A DNA stretch of 55,836 nt. It comes from an uncultured bacterium (GTDB lineage: Bacteria > Desulfobacterota > BSN033 > UBA1163). A model generated the notes under the pieces. That model had not been told where the DNA came from. It made no database searches and saw nothing but the letters and a program-made list of their open reading frames with translations. The position numbers were made by a program, and so were the translations under genes. Positions 27,279-36,526 of the stretch are shown here, in pieces. Every line of letters starts with the position of its first letter. Positions within the stretch are counted from its first letter, which is position 1. Where the stretch lies: NCBI GenBank assembly GCA_938002255.1, contig CALLAL010000049.1, positions 1 to 55,836 on the forward strand. Direction: 5' to 3'.

Positions 27279-29219
27279 TTGAAAAAGACAATCGTCCTCT
27301 TTCTGGTCATCCTGTTCTCCTTGCTTTATTATCTGGGAGTTCTCACACGCAAAGAAACCCTTCCTCTCTCCAAGGATTTTTTTTCAGCTGAAAGTTCCTC
27401 TTCTGGCGAAACGGTGCTGGATCTTAAGGACGTAAACGTCTTGAGATCCAAGCCAGTCGATAAGGGGTCTTCCTCTTACGATCAAAAAGAATTGAATCAA
27501 CTCTATCAGCTCAAGTTGGATAAAGGGATTCGAAATTTATCCACCTTCTCTTTCGCATTAATCAGAGAGGCAAAAAAGAGTCGCGACAGGGGAGATCTCA
27601 AAAGGGCTACAGAGCTGGTCGCTTTTGCGAGCCGTTTCTCCCCAGATCTACCCCGCCCTTATTTTGAACAGGCCCGCCTCCTCTGGCAACAGAAACCCTT
27701 TCGCGTGGACGAAGTCTTACCCAAGCTTCTTGAAGGGGTCAAAGCCATTTTCCGTTATTACCCCTCCTCGCTAACCTTCTGTTATCACATTTTTTACGTC
27801 TTTTCGAATGCCGTTCTAATGGCCTTTATCGTTTCTGGTATCGTCATTCTCTGGAGATACCTAACGCTCTATTTTTACGATATTCGAAAAAATTTAACTC
27901 AGGAACTTCCAAGCCTCATCTTCAATGGGCTGAAAGTTTTTATCCTTTTTATTCCTTTCTTCCTGCGATTTGATCTCTTGTGGTCTCTTCTCTTTTGGAG
28001 CATTCTGTTATGGGGGTATCTCACACAAAAAGAAAGACAGTTCATTATTCTTTTCTTAATTGTCTTGGTCTATTTTCCCTTCTTTCTTCGCACGTCCACC
28101 CATTTTCTAAATAGCCCTTTTGCTGAAATCCTCCTGGAAATCCACGAAGCCAATCATGAGAACTGGGATAAGGGCACGGAAGAAAAACTGAGAAATTGGT
28201 CTCTCTCTCATTCCGGTGATGCAGAAGTGTTTTTCACTTTGGGACTCATTGAAAAGAGGAAGGGACGCTATTCTCAAGCGGAAGATTTTTATCGAAAAGC
28301 AATCGACCGTGCTCCCAACATGAGCGATACTTATTCTAATCTCGGAAACGTTTACTTGGCACAGAAACAGATTCCGTTAGCCATTGCCTCCTATCATCGT
28401 GCCATCGAACTGGACCCCAATCGTGGGTCCTATCATTTTAATCTTTATCGGGCATACTCCCAAGAAACCTTTCTTTCTAAGCAATCGGACCGGGCTTTTC
28501 AAAAAGCCAGACAACTCGACCCCAAACTGGTTGAATACTATCATGTCATTGATTCGCCAAATCTCAATCGACTGGTCATTGATGAAACCCTCAGCTCCAG
28601 AGCGCTTTGGGAACGGTTGATGAATCAGTTCATCGGAAGAGAAGGGCTTCTCTTCCGACTTTTTAAAGCCTGGTTTGAAGCCATCCCATCCGCGCTTCCC
28701 TTTTTTGCCCCGATCGTCTTTTTGGCTTACTTGGTCGGGATGTCCCGATATACTCGAACAAAGCGCTTTTTGACTCGGTGTCCCGTGTGTGGGGCTGCTA
28801 CCCATCGATTCTATTTGGGGACCTCTGACCTCATGGACCAAAAATTTGTCTGTTTCAATTGCTATCGACTTTTTGTCCAGAAAGAAAAGCTTCATCCCAA
28901 GATCACAGAGAAGAAATCAGAACAGGTCAAGAGCTTTCAGCGACAAGAACAGGTCACCGGGAAGATGCTGTCCTATCTTCTGATCGGTTTTGGTCATTTG
29001 TGGCGGGGGGAATCCTTCAAGGGTCTCTTTTTGCTGACTCTCTTTTTCATTTTTATCCTTAGATTTGTTTTCTGGAGTGGCGTGTTACCTTCCATCGGAC
29101 CCCCTTCTTCGTTCCCATGGACGAGCCTTCTCTTCTGGAGTGGCCTCTTTGTTCTCTTTTACGTTCTTGCTTATCGCCAGATCCGACAGCAGAAACCGAA
29201 GTTCGAGATTCCCACCTAA
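27279..29219 (+). CDS. Polytopic membrane TPR protein with a zinc-ribbon-like segment, unknown function
   Basis: I do not recognise this 646-residue family. It has an N-terminal membrane helix (4-22) and further hydrophobic helices at about 174-194, 215-229, 232-247 and 255-270. TPR units lie at about 313-412 (EVFFTLGLIEKRKGRYSQAE, DTYSNLGNVYLAQKQIPLAI). Another helix lies at 470-488, then a soluble four-cysteine segment (CPVCG at 501-505, CFNC at 525-528) resembling a zinc ribbon, and two final helices at 582-600 and 614-632. The start codon is TTG, 27 bases after guaB. The next gene begins 6 bases after the stop, so the two are probably co-expressed. Confidence 0.68.
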   Translation: MKKTIVLFLVILFSLLYYLGVLTRKETLPLSKDFFSAESSSSGETVLDLKDVNVLRSKPVDKGSSSYDQKELNQLYQLKLDKGIRNLSTFSFALIREAKKSRDRGDLKRATELVAFASRFSPDLPRPYFEQARLLWQQKPFRVDEVLPKLLEGVKAIFRYYPSSLTFCYHIFYVFSNAVLMAFIVSGIVILWRYLTLYFYDIRKNLTQELPSLIFNGLKVFILFIPFFLRFDLLWSLLFWSILLWGYLTQKERQFIILFLIVLVYFPFFLRTSTHFLNSPFAEILLEIHEANHENWDKGTEEKLRNWSLSHSGDAEVFFTLGLIEKRKGRYSQAEDFYRKAIDRAPNMSDTYSNLGNVYLAQKQIPLAIASYHRAIELDPNRGSYHFNLYRAYSQETFLSKQSDRAFQKARQLDPKLVEYYHVIDSPNLNRLVIDETLSSRALWERLMNQFIGREGLLFRLFKAWFEAIPSALPFFAPIVFLAYLVGMSRYTRTKRFLTRCPVCGAATHRFYLGTSDLMDQKFVCFNCYRLFVQKEKLHPKITEKKSEQVKSFQRQEQVTGKMLSYLLIGFGHLWRGESFKGLFLLTLFFIFILRFVFWSGVLPSIGPPSSFPWTSLLFWSGLFVLFYVLAYRQIRQQKPKFEIPT

Positions 29220-29231
29220 GGGGAGATGCGC

Positions 29232-30344
29232 ATGGCACTACAAGGGACACTGAAAGATTTTAGCATTACTGAAATAATACAGCTCATTGGCCAACAACTT
29301 AAAACAGGTGTCCTGAGAATACGGCGGGGAAAGAACCTGGTTGAGATCTCTTTTGTGGATGGGATGATTGTCCACGTTTACTCAAATTACCGAGGGAAGA
29401 AAGACCTGATCGGTGAAATTCTCGTCAAAGCCCAGTTGATCACTGAAGAACAACTTGAAAGAGTTTTGAAGATTCAAAAAGAGACGCTTAAATATATTGG
29501 AGAGATTTTGGTCGAACTTGGATTGTTGACGAAAGAGGACATTCTAAAGGTGATTACCACGCAGATCTACGAAACCATTTACGATCTGTTCTGGTGGGAA
29601 GATGGCGTCTTTAATTTTGATCTCAAGTTGGTCGAAAGTTACAGGAAAATTCCTTTTGCCCTCAGCACGGAGCAGGTCCTCCTGAATATCCTCCGAATGG
29701 TGGACGAATGGTCTGAGATTGAAAAAAAGATCTTTTCGCCCCATCTCGTCTTCCGAAACATTGCCAGAATAGAGGATCAGAAGGCGGGAGGTTTCTCTCC
29801 TCAGAGTTTAATGAGAGAAAAATTAACTTCGGAACAGGAGTTGATCTATTCATTGGTGGATGGGATTCGAACCGTTCAGGAGATCATCGATCGGTCCCTG
29901 TTGGGTAAATTTAACACGAGTGAAATCCTGGTTAACCTCATGGAGATGGGATTCATTGAGGTGGCCGGGATCCGGACTCCAAGTTTGGTGAAAAAGGTCA
30001 GGATGATTAATTTTCGAGAAGCCCTGGCCTTTGTCTATTATGGAGCCTTTCTCCTCTTTCTCTTTCTTCTGCTCATCTACTTTAAGCCCAATTTTCTTCA
30101 TCTTTTCTGGGATTCTAAGATCGAAAGGGTCCACATCGAGGCTCCTGCGCTTTTAATTCATCGAACCCAACTGGATCGGATTAAAGACGCTCTTGAAATC
30201 TATTACCTGGAGCGGGGGAGCTATCCCCAAAAGCTGGAAGAATTGATTTCCGCCCGGCTTTTGCAGAAAAAAGATCTCTTTTACCGTAAAGGTCTTTCCT
30301 ATCAGTATGAGGTGAAAGAAGGGAAATATGTTTTGAAACCTTGA
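29232..30344 (+). CDS. DUF4388 protein with MshEN-like motifs and a pseudopilin-like tail
   Basis: The 370-residue protein begins with a DUF4388 (PatA N-terminal) domain, LQGTLKDFSITEIIQLIGQ. Two 24-residue motifs follow at about 59-82 and 89-111 (IGEILVKAQLITEEQLERVL and IGEILVELGLLTKEDILKVI). They match the tandem pattern of MshEN domains, some of which bind cyclic di-GMP. A membrane helix lies at about 266-284. The last 60 residues (LDRIKDALEIYYLERGSYPQ, then KLEELISARLL) look like the soluble part of a type II secretion pseudopilin. ATG 29232 has AAGGGGAG at 6 bases; ATG 29226 is too close. The function is unknown; a signalling or envelope-assembly role is inferred. Confidence 0.7.
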   Translation: MALQGTLKDFSITEIIQLIGQQLKTGVLRIRRGKNLVEISFVDGMIVHVYSNYRGKKDLIGEILVKAQLITEEQLERVLKIQKETLKYIGEILVELGLLTKEDILKVITTQIYETIYDLFWWEDGVFNFDLKLVESYRKIPFALSTEQVLLNILRMVDEWSEIEKKIFSPHLVFRNIARIEDQKAGGFSPQSLMREKLTSEQELIYSLVDGIRTVQEIIDRSLLGKFNTSEILVNLMEMGFIEVAGIRTPSLVKKVRMINFREALAFVYYGAFLLFLFLLLIYFKPNFLHLFWDSKIERVHIEAPALLIHRTQLDRIKDALEIYYLERGSYPQKLEELISARLLQKKDLFYRKGLSYQYEVKEGKYVLKP

Positions 30345-30503
30345 AAAAGATTAGACAACACGTCATAACGCCTTTGACAAGCAAAGGCAAGCAATCCACT
30401 CCAAGCAGACCTGTCGAGGGAGATTCATCCATTCGCTCAACAGGTTCTATAACAGGTTGTCCGATTTTCGCATTCTTTTCTCATCTTGAGGTCGTTGGAA
30501 CCT

Positions 30504-32063
30504 ATGGGGAGATCTTCCATCTTCGATAAGATCCTTATCCTCGATTTTGGATCCCAATATACCCAATTGATTGCCAGAAAGGTCCGAGAATGTCGGGTTT
30601 ATAGTGAGATTCTTCCCTTTCATGTTTCCATGAAGAAGATCCACTCCCTTTCGCCCAGAGGCCTGATCCTTTCAGGAGGTCCTTCCAGTGTTTATGACCC
30701 AGAGGCCCCGCGGGTCTCTCGTCAACTGCTTCTTTCAGGCATTCCCATTTTGGGGATCTGTTACGGAATGCAATTGATCGCCCATTCCTTAGGAGGAGAA
30801 GTTTCCCATTCAGAGAAGAGGGAGTATGGGAGGGTTCGCTTGGTTATCGATCATCCCGGAGACCTTTTTAGAGGGATAGGGAAACCAGGAGAGGGGCTGC
30901 CTGTATGGATGAGTCATGGTGATCAAATCCAAAAATTGCCTCCGGGGTTTTATTCCACAGCTCATTCCCATCACACCCCTTTTGCCGCCATCGAGGATCC
31001 TAAGAGAAAGATTTATGGACTTCAGTTTCATCCTGAAGTGGTTCATACCCAGCACGGGATTGACTTAATCCGGAATTTCCTCTTTTCAATTTGTCAATGT
31101 CGGCCTCTTTGGGAAATGGGCTCTTTTATTGAAGCAGCAAAGACGAAACTATTGAGACAAATTGGTCACCAAAAGGTCATCTGCGGTCTGAGCGGTGGAA
31201 TTGATTCAACGGTTGTGGCCGTTCTTTTACATAGAGTGATTGGTGATCGTCTGACCTGCATCTTCGTCAATAATGGCCTCTTAAGACGAAATGAGCCGGA
31301 AGAGGTCCTTGACCTTTTTCAACACCATTTCCATATTCCTCTCGTCTATGTTGACGCAGAAGAACACTTTCTCAAACGCCTGAAGGGAGTTACCGATCCA
31401 GAAGAGAAGAGGAAACGGATCGGAAAGGAATTTATTACGGTGTTTGAACGGGAGGCGAAAAAGATTGGAGAGGTGACCTACCTCGCTCAAGGGACGCTCT
31501 ATCCTGATGTCATCGAAAGCATTTCCTGGAAAGGCCCCTCGGCCACGATCAAAAGCCACCATAATGTAGGTGGGTTACCAGAGAGGATGAAGCTCAAGCT
31601 GGTGGAACCCCTCAAAGAATTATTCAAGGACGAGGTTCGAGAGCTTGGAAGGGAATTGGGACTTCCCGCCGAAGTGATCCATCGGCAACCCTTCCCGGGC
31701 CCGGGACTTGCCATTCGAATTATAGGAGAGGTTACCCGGGAGCGGCTGAAGATCCTCAGGGATGCAGATGAGATTGTCATGGATGAAATGAAAAAGAATG
31801 GTTTCCTGAACCGCGTTTGGCAATCCTTTGCGGTCCTCTTGCCAATCAAAACGGTTGGGGTTATGGGAGATTTTCGAACCTATGAGCATGTGGTCGCCTT
31901 ACGGATCGTTGAGAGCCTTGATGGGATGACGGCTGATTGGGTGAAATTACCTCATCGGTTACTGGAACAGATGGCGACCCGAATGATCAACGAGGTGAAG
32001 GGAATCAATCGGGTTGTCTATGACATCAGTTCAAAACCCCCCAGCACGATCGAATGGGAATAA
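30504..32063 (+). CDS. guaA: GMP synthase (glutamine-hydrolysing)
   Basis: This 519-residue two-domain enzyme aminates XMP to GMP. The N-terminal class I glutamine amidotransferase begins [21 protein letters not shown]. It has the nucleophile C86 in [10 protein letters not shown] and the His-Glu pair in [11 protein letters not shown]. The ATP-pyrophosphatase domain has the P-loop [16 protein letters not shown]. The C-terminal dimerisation domain ends in [15 protein letters not shown]. An in-frame TTG at 30486 would add six residues; ATG 30504 is taken because homology begins there. It heads a closely packed guaA-dnaE-accA-mutL series. Confidence 0.96.
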   Translation: MGRSSIFDKILILDFGSQYTQLIARKVRECRVYSEILPFHVSMKKIHSLSPRGLILSGGPSSVYDPEAPRVSRQLLLSGIPILGICYGMQLIAHSLGGEVSHSEKREYGRVRLVIDHPGDLFRGIGKPGEGLPVWMSHGDQIQKLPPGFYSTAHSHHTPFAAIEDPKRKIYGLQFHPEVVHTQHGIDLIRNFLFSICQCRPLWEMGSFIEAAKTKLLRQIGHQKVICGLSGGIDSTVVAVLLHRVIGDRLTCIFVNNGLLRRNEPEEVLDLFQHHFHIPLVYVDAEEHFLKRLKGVTDPEEKRKRIGKEFITVFEREAKKIGEVTYLAQGTLYPDVIESISWKGPSATIKSHHNVGGLPERMKLKLVEPLKELFKDEVRELGRELGLPAEVIHRQPFPGPGLAIRIIGEVTRERLKILRDADEIVMDEMKKNGFLNRVWQSFAVLLPIKTVGVMGDFRTYEHVVALRIVESLDGMTADWVKLPHRLLEQMATRMINEVKGINRVVYDISSKPPSTIEWE

Positions 32064-32077
32064 AATGAAGGAGAGCT

Positions 32078-35000
32078 ATGTCGCACAACGAATTTGTTCA
32101 CCTCCATCTTCATAGTATGTATAGTCTTCTGGACGGAGCCATTCGATTTGAGGAAGCCTTTGAGTTAGCTAAACACTATCGCATGGATTCGATGGCTCTG
32201 ACCGACCATGGGAATATGTTTGGAGCCATCGAATTTTATCAGATGGCGATTAAGCATGGCATCAAACCCATTCTGGGATGTGAGCTTTACGTGGCTCCCC
32301 AAAGCCGTTTTGAGAAAAAGACCATGGCAGAAGGAGGTGAAGGCGCATACCATCTTACCCTCCTGGTAAAGAATAAAACGGGTTATTTCAATCTCATTCG
32401 ACTCATCAGCCTCGCTCATCTCGAAGGGTTTTACTATAAACCCAGGATCGATAAAGAACTCCTGAGCAAATATCACGAAGGGTTGATCTGCCTGAGCGGG
32501 TGCCTGAAAGGAGAGGTGGCTTCATGGGCGGGGCGGGGCGAGATGAAAAGGGCGATTCAAGCTGCCGAGGAGTACCGACGGATCTTTGATGATCGTCGTT
32601 TTTTTATTGAACTGATGAAGAATGGTGTAGAAAACCAATCCCTGATCAATGAACGGTTGATTGAGATCAGCCGGGAACTTTTCCTTCCCCTTGTGGCTAC
32701 CAATGATTGTCATTATCTTCGTCGGGAAGATGCCAAGGCACATGAAGTGTTGCTTTGTATCCAGACCGGCAAAACCTTGAACGACAAAGATCGTATGAAA
32801 TTCTCATCGGATGAATTCTATTTTAGGTCTCCTCAAGAGATGATGGAGCTCTTCCGAGATATTCCAGAGGCGATTGCCAATACACTGGAGGTCGCCGAGG
32901 CATGCAACCTTGAATTAAAATTTGATGAGAAACACATCCCCCGATTTACCATTCCCTCTGGAGAGTCCCTTGACGATCATCTTGAACGAATGGCCAGAGA
33001 GGGCTTAGAACAGAGGCTCCAGCGTTATCAAAAGGAAAAGGATTATGACCAGCGAATCCTCCGCTATCGGGAACGGCTTGAAGAAGAGTTAAAGATCATC
33101 CAGTCCATGGGATATTCGGGATATTTTTTGATTGTTGCCGATTTTATCCAGTATGCGAAACAGAGAAATATTCCGGTCGGGCCGGGCCGCGGGTCGGTGG
33201 CAGGGAGTTTAGTGGCATATGCGCTTCGAATCACAGAGCTAGATCCCATAGAATATGACCTCATCTTCGAACGATTCTTAAATCCAGGTCGGAAAAGCAG
33301 CATGCCAGATGTCGATGTGGATTTCTGCATGGAGCGACGGGATGAGGTGATCCAGTATGTCATGGATAAATATGGAAAAGAAAATGTGGCCCAAATTATC
33401 ACATTTGGAAAGATGCAGGCGAGGGCGGTTTTGAGAGACGTGGGGCGGGTGATGGGAATTCCCTATGCAGAGGTGGACCGATTGGCAAAACTCATCCCCA
33501 ATACACCCAATATCACTCTCGAAGAGGCTCTTGGGAAAGAGCCTCAACTGCGGGAGATGATTGAGAAAGATGCAACGATCGCGTCCCTCTTTAAAATCGC
33601 ACGATCCCTTGAAGGATTAACCCGTCATGCCTCTACTCACGCTGCTGGGGTGGTCATCGCGAATCGCCCTCTGATGGATTATCTTCCTCTTTATCGGGGG
33701 CAAGAGGGTGAAGTGATGACCCAATATGCGATGAAGGAGGTTGAAGCCATTGGATTGGTCAAATTTGACTTTTTGGGATTGAAGACGTTAACCATGTTGA
33801 ACCATGCCATTCGACTGGTTGAGGAGAATCGAGGCATCCGCCTTGATCTATCAGACATTCCCTTGGATGATCCGAACGTTTTTGCCTCCCTGGGAGCAGG
33901 TTCTAATCTCGGTCTCTTCCAATTGGAGAGTTCGGGAATGAAAGACCTTCTCACCAAACTTAAGCCTGAAAGCTTCAAAGATATTATTGCTCTGGTGGCG
34001 CTCTATCGTCCTGGCCCCCTTGATAGCGGGATGGTTGATGAATTTGTGAAACGGAGACACGGAAAAGTCCCGATCACTTATGAAATCCCAGCCCTCGAAA
34101 GCATTCTGAAGGATACCTATGGAGTCATCGTCTACCAAGAACAGGTGATGCGTATTGCCAGCACCCTTGCCCATTTCACGCTTGAAGATGCAGATAACCT
34201 GAGAAGGGCGATGGCGAAAAAAGATTCTGCCGAAATGGAGAAGCAGAAAAAGAAGTTTATCGAGGGGGCAAAGAAAAACCGGATCGCTCCCAAAAAAGCG
34301 GAGAAAATTTTTGAGCAGATGGAGACCTTTGGTCGTTACGGGTTTAATAAGTCTCACAGTGCGGCCTATGCGCTGATTGCTTACCAGACCGCCTATTTGA
34401 AAACTCATTATCCGATCGAATTTATGGCAGCCTTGCTGACCAGTGAGGTTCAGAATGCCGACAAGATTATGCGATATATTGCAGAGTGTCGGGAGATGTC
34501 GATTTCGGTCCTCCCTCCTGATATCAATGAAAGTCACAGGGATTTCACGGTTGTGGGAAAGCAGATTCGGTTCGGATTGGCGGCGGTCAAGAATGTAGGC
34601 GAGGCAGCCATAGAAGCCATTCTGAAAGAACGGAAGGAGCGAGGGAGGTTTGAATCTCTTCCCGATTTTTGTCGAAGGGTTGATTTAAGAAAAGTGAATC
34701 GGCGAGTGATCGAAAGCCTGATTAAATGTGGAGCCTTTGACTTTTCAAACGTGTACCGTTCACAGATGCTGAGTATTTTGGAGGATCTTTTAGAGAGATC
34801 CCAGGAAGCTCAGAAGAAGAAAGATACCCCTCAGATGAGCATGTGGGAAACCCTTCCTCAAAAAGAGGAGATCTCTTATCCTGCCATTGAAGAATTTCCT
34901 GAATCCCAGTTGATTCTCTTTGAAAAAGAGACGATTGGATTTTATATCTCTCGGCATCCTCTGACCCCCTATCAAGAAACGATCAAACGACTCACGGTGG

Positions 35001-35539
35001 ACGATACCTCCACTCTTTCTCAATTGCCGAATGGTCAGGAAGTGAAAGTGTGTGGACTGGTCAACAACCTGAAAGAGATTGTTACCAAAAAAGGGGAACG
35101 AATGGCCTTTTTGACTCTTGAAGACATGAAGGGGTTCGTTGAGGTGATCCTCTTCCCGGAAGTTTTTAAAAACGTTACCCAATACCTCCACGGAGGGGGA
35201 CCTCTCCTCGTCCGAGGAACCCTCGACCTCGCGGAAGATCGGCTTAAAATCAAGGCCACTGAAGTTCAATCCCTTTCCGAAAGAGGATCCCTTTCCAATC
35301 AGATCGTTCATCTTAAAATTCCACTATCCGTCCTTACGAAATCGGGTCTCCTGAAGCTTAAAGAGCTGGTTCAAACCCACCCAGGGGGATATCAGATCTA
35401 TTGTCATATCACGAATGGGGGACAAGGAGAGACCGTGATTGCTTTTTCAGAAAACTATAAAGTCGATCCCTCTCCCGCGTTTCAAGAACGTGTTCGAACC
35501 CTATTTCCATCTCCCGGCCTTTCGTTTGAATGGAGGTAG
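32078..35539 (+). CDS. dnaE: DNA polymerase III alpha subunit
   Basis: This 1153-residue replicative polymerase has the PHP domain at the N-terminus (FVHLHLHSMYSLLDGA, ALTDHGNMFGAIEFY). The polymerase core contains GPGRGSVAGSLVAYAL and PDVDVDFCMERRDEVIQYV, which supplies the catalytic aspartates. The finger segment is GFNKSHSAAYALIAYQTAYL. A helix-hairpin-helix region and an OB-fold near the C-terminus (VKVCGLVNNLKEIVTKKGER) complete the DnaE1 layout. It starts 14 bases after guaA behind GGAG and ends 3 bases before accA. Confidence 0.97.
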   Translation: MSHNEFVHLHLHSMYSLLDGAIRFEEAFELAKHYRMDSMALTDHGNMFGAIEFYQMAIKHGIKPILGCELYVAPQSRFEKKTMAEGGEGAYHLTLLVKNKTGYFNLIRLISLAHLEGFYYKPRIDKELLSKYHEGLICLSGCLKGEVASWAGRGEMKRAIQAAEEYRRIFDDRRFFIELMKNGVENQSLINERLIEISRELFLPLVATNDCHYLRREDAKAHEVLLCIQTGKTLNDKDRMKFSSDEFYFRSPQEMMELFRDIPEAIANTLEVAEACNLELKFDEKHIPRFTIPSGESLDDHLERMAREGLEQRLQRYQKEKDYDQRILRYRERLEEELKIIQSMGYSGYFLIVADFIQYAKQRNIPVGPGRGSVAGSLVAYALRITELDPIEYDLIFERFLNPGRKSSMPDVDVDFCMERRDEVIQYVMDKYGKENVAQIITFGKMQARAVLRDVGRVMGIPYAEVDRLAKLIPNTPNITLEEALGKEPQLREMIEKDATIASLFKIARSLEGLTRHASTHAAGVVIANRPLMDYLPLYRGQEGEVMTQYAMKEVEAIGLVKFDFLGLKTLTMLNHAIRLVEENRGIRLDLSDIPLDDPNVFASLGAGSNLGLFQLESSGMKDLLTKLKPESFKDIIALVALYRPGPLDSGMVDEFVKRRHGKVPITYEIPALESILKDTYGVIVYQEQVMRIASTLAHFTLEDADNLRRAMAKKDSAEMEKQKKKFIEGAKKNRIAPKKAEKIFEQMETFGRYGFNKSHSAAYALIAYQTAYLKTHYPIEFMAALLTSEVQNADKIMRYIAECREMSISVLPPDINESHRDFTVVGKQIRFGLAAVKNVGEAAIEAILKERKERGRFESLPDFCRRVDLRKVNRRVIESLIKCGAFDFSNVYRSQMLSILEDLLERSQEAQKKKDTPQMSMWETLPQKEEISYPAIEEFPESQLILFEKETIGFYISRHPLTPYQETIKRLTVDDTSTLSQLPNGQEVKVCGLVNNLKEIVTKKGERMAFLTLEDMKGFVEVILFPEVFKNVTQYLHGGGPLLVRGTLDLAEDRLKIKATEVQSLSERGSLSNQIVHLKIPLSVLTKSGLLKLKELVQTHPGGYQIYCHITNGGQGETVIAFSENYKVDPSPAFQERVRTLFPSPGLSFEWR

Positions 35540-35542
35540 AGG

Positions 35543-36514
35543 ATGGTCAAGCACTATCTCGATTTTGAGAAACCTCTCGTCGAGTTGGAAAATGAGATTG
35601 AGCATTTGAAAAGATTCTCAAGAGGGAAAACCCTCCATGTGGAAGATCAAATTAAACATCTTGAAGAAAAGCTTCTACGCTTACGAAAAGAGATTTTTTC
35701 AAATTTATCGGGTTGGCAAATCACCCAGATAGCCCGCCATATCGATCGTCCCAAGGCCTCCTTTTATATCAATGAACTATTTACGGATTTCATCGAACTT
35801 CATGGCGATCGGCACTATGGAGACGATCCAGCCATTATAGGGGGGATGGCGAAACTGGATGGAAAACCTGTCTTCCTCATTGGCCATCAGAAAGGGACAG
35901 ACTTCAAAGAGATGGCCCACCGGAATTTCGGCATGCCCCACCCAGAAGGGTACCGGAAAGCCTTAAGGTTGATGCGAATGGCAGAAACCTTTCAAAAGCC
36001 GATTCTCACGATGATCGATACCCCAGGAGCCTTTCCAGGAGTGGGCGCAGAGGAAAGAGGACAGGCCGAAGCGATTGCTCAAAACCTAAGGGCGATGGCT
36101 CTCCTCCGTACGCCTATCATCACACTAGTCATCGGGGAGGGAGGGAGTGGAGGGGCTCTCGCGATTGGTATGGGAGATCGGATCTTAATGCTGGAATATT
36201 CTATCTATTCAGTAATTTCACCAGAAGGGTGTGCTGCCATTCTTTGGAAGGATGGTGAAAAGGGGAAGGCCATCGCTGCCGATTACCTTAAATTGACGGC
36301 TCGGGATCTTTTCCGATTGGGAGTGATCGATGAAGTTCTTGAAGAACCCTTAGGAGGGGCGCATCGGAATCCTAAAGAGATGGCCAATCGTTTAAAAGAA
36401 GCCTTGTTGCGCCATTTAAAGAACTTGGAAGGAGCAGACCTCGATGGTTTATTGAACCAACGTTATGAAAAATTTAGGAAGATGGGGGCGTTCATCGAGG
36501 AACATCGAAAGTAG
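35543..36514 (+). CDS. accA: Acetyl-CoA carboxylase carboxyltransferase, alpha subunit
   Basis: The 323-residue subunit pairs with AccD to transfer CO2 from carboxybiotin to acetyl-CoA, the first step of fatty acid synthesis. It begins with the conserved [17 protein letters not shown] helix. Typical segments are [30 protein letters not shown], and [21 protein letters not shown], with the oxyanion-forming [11 protein letters not shown]. Length matches the E. coli enzyme. The dnaE-accA order is widespread in proteobacteria. The start is 3 bases after dnaE, behind GGAGG. Confidence 0.97.
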   Translation: MVKHYLDFEKPLVELENEIEHLKRFSRGKTLHVEDQIKHLEEKLLRLRKEIFSNLSGWQITQIARHIDRPKASFYINELFTDFIELHGDRHYGDDPAIIGGMAKLDGKPVFLIGHQKGTDFKEMAHRNFGMPHPEGYRKALRLMRMAETFQKPILTMIDTPGAFPGVGAEERGQAEAIAQNLRAMALLRTPIITLVIGEGGSGGALAIGMGDRILMLEYSIYSVISPEGCAAILWKDGEKGKAIAADYLKLTARDLFRLGVIDEVLEEPLGGAHRNPKEMANRLKEALLRHLKNLEGADLDGLLNQRYEKFRKMGAFIEEHRK

Positions 36515-36526
36515 GTTTTTTAAAGA

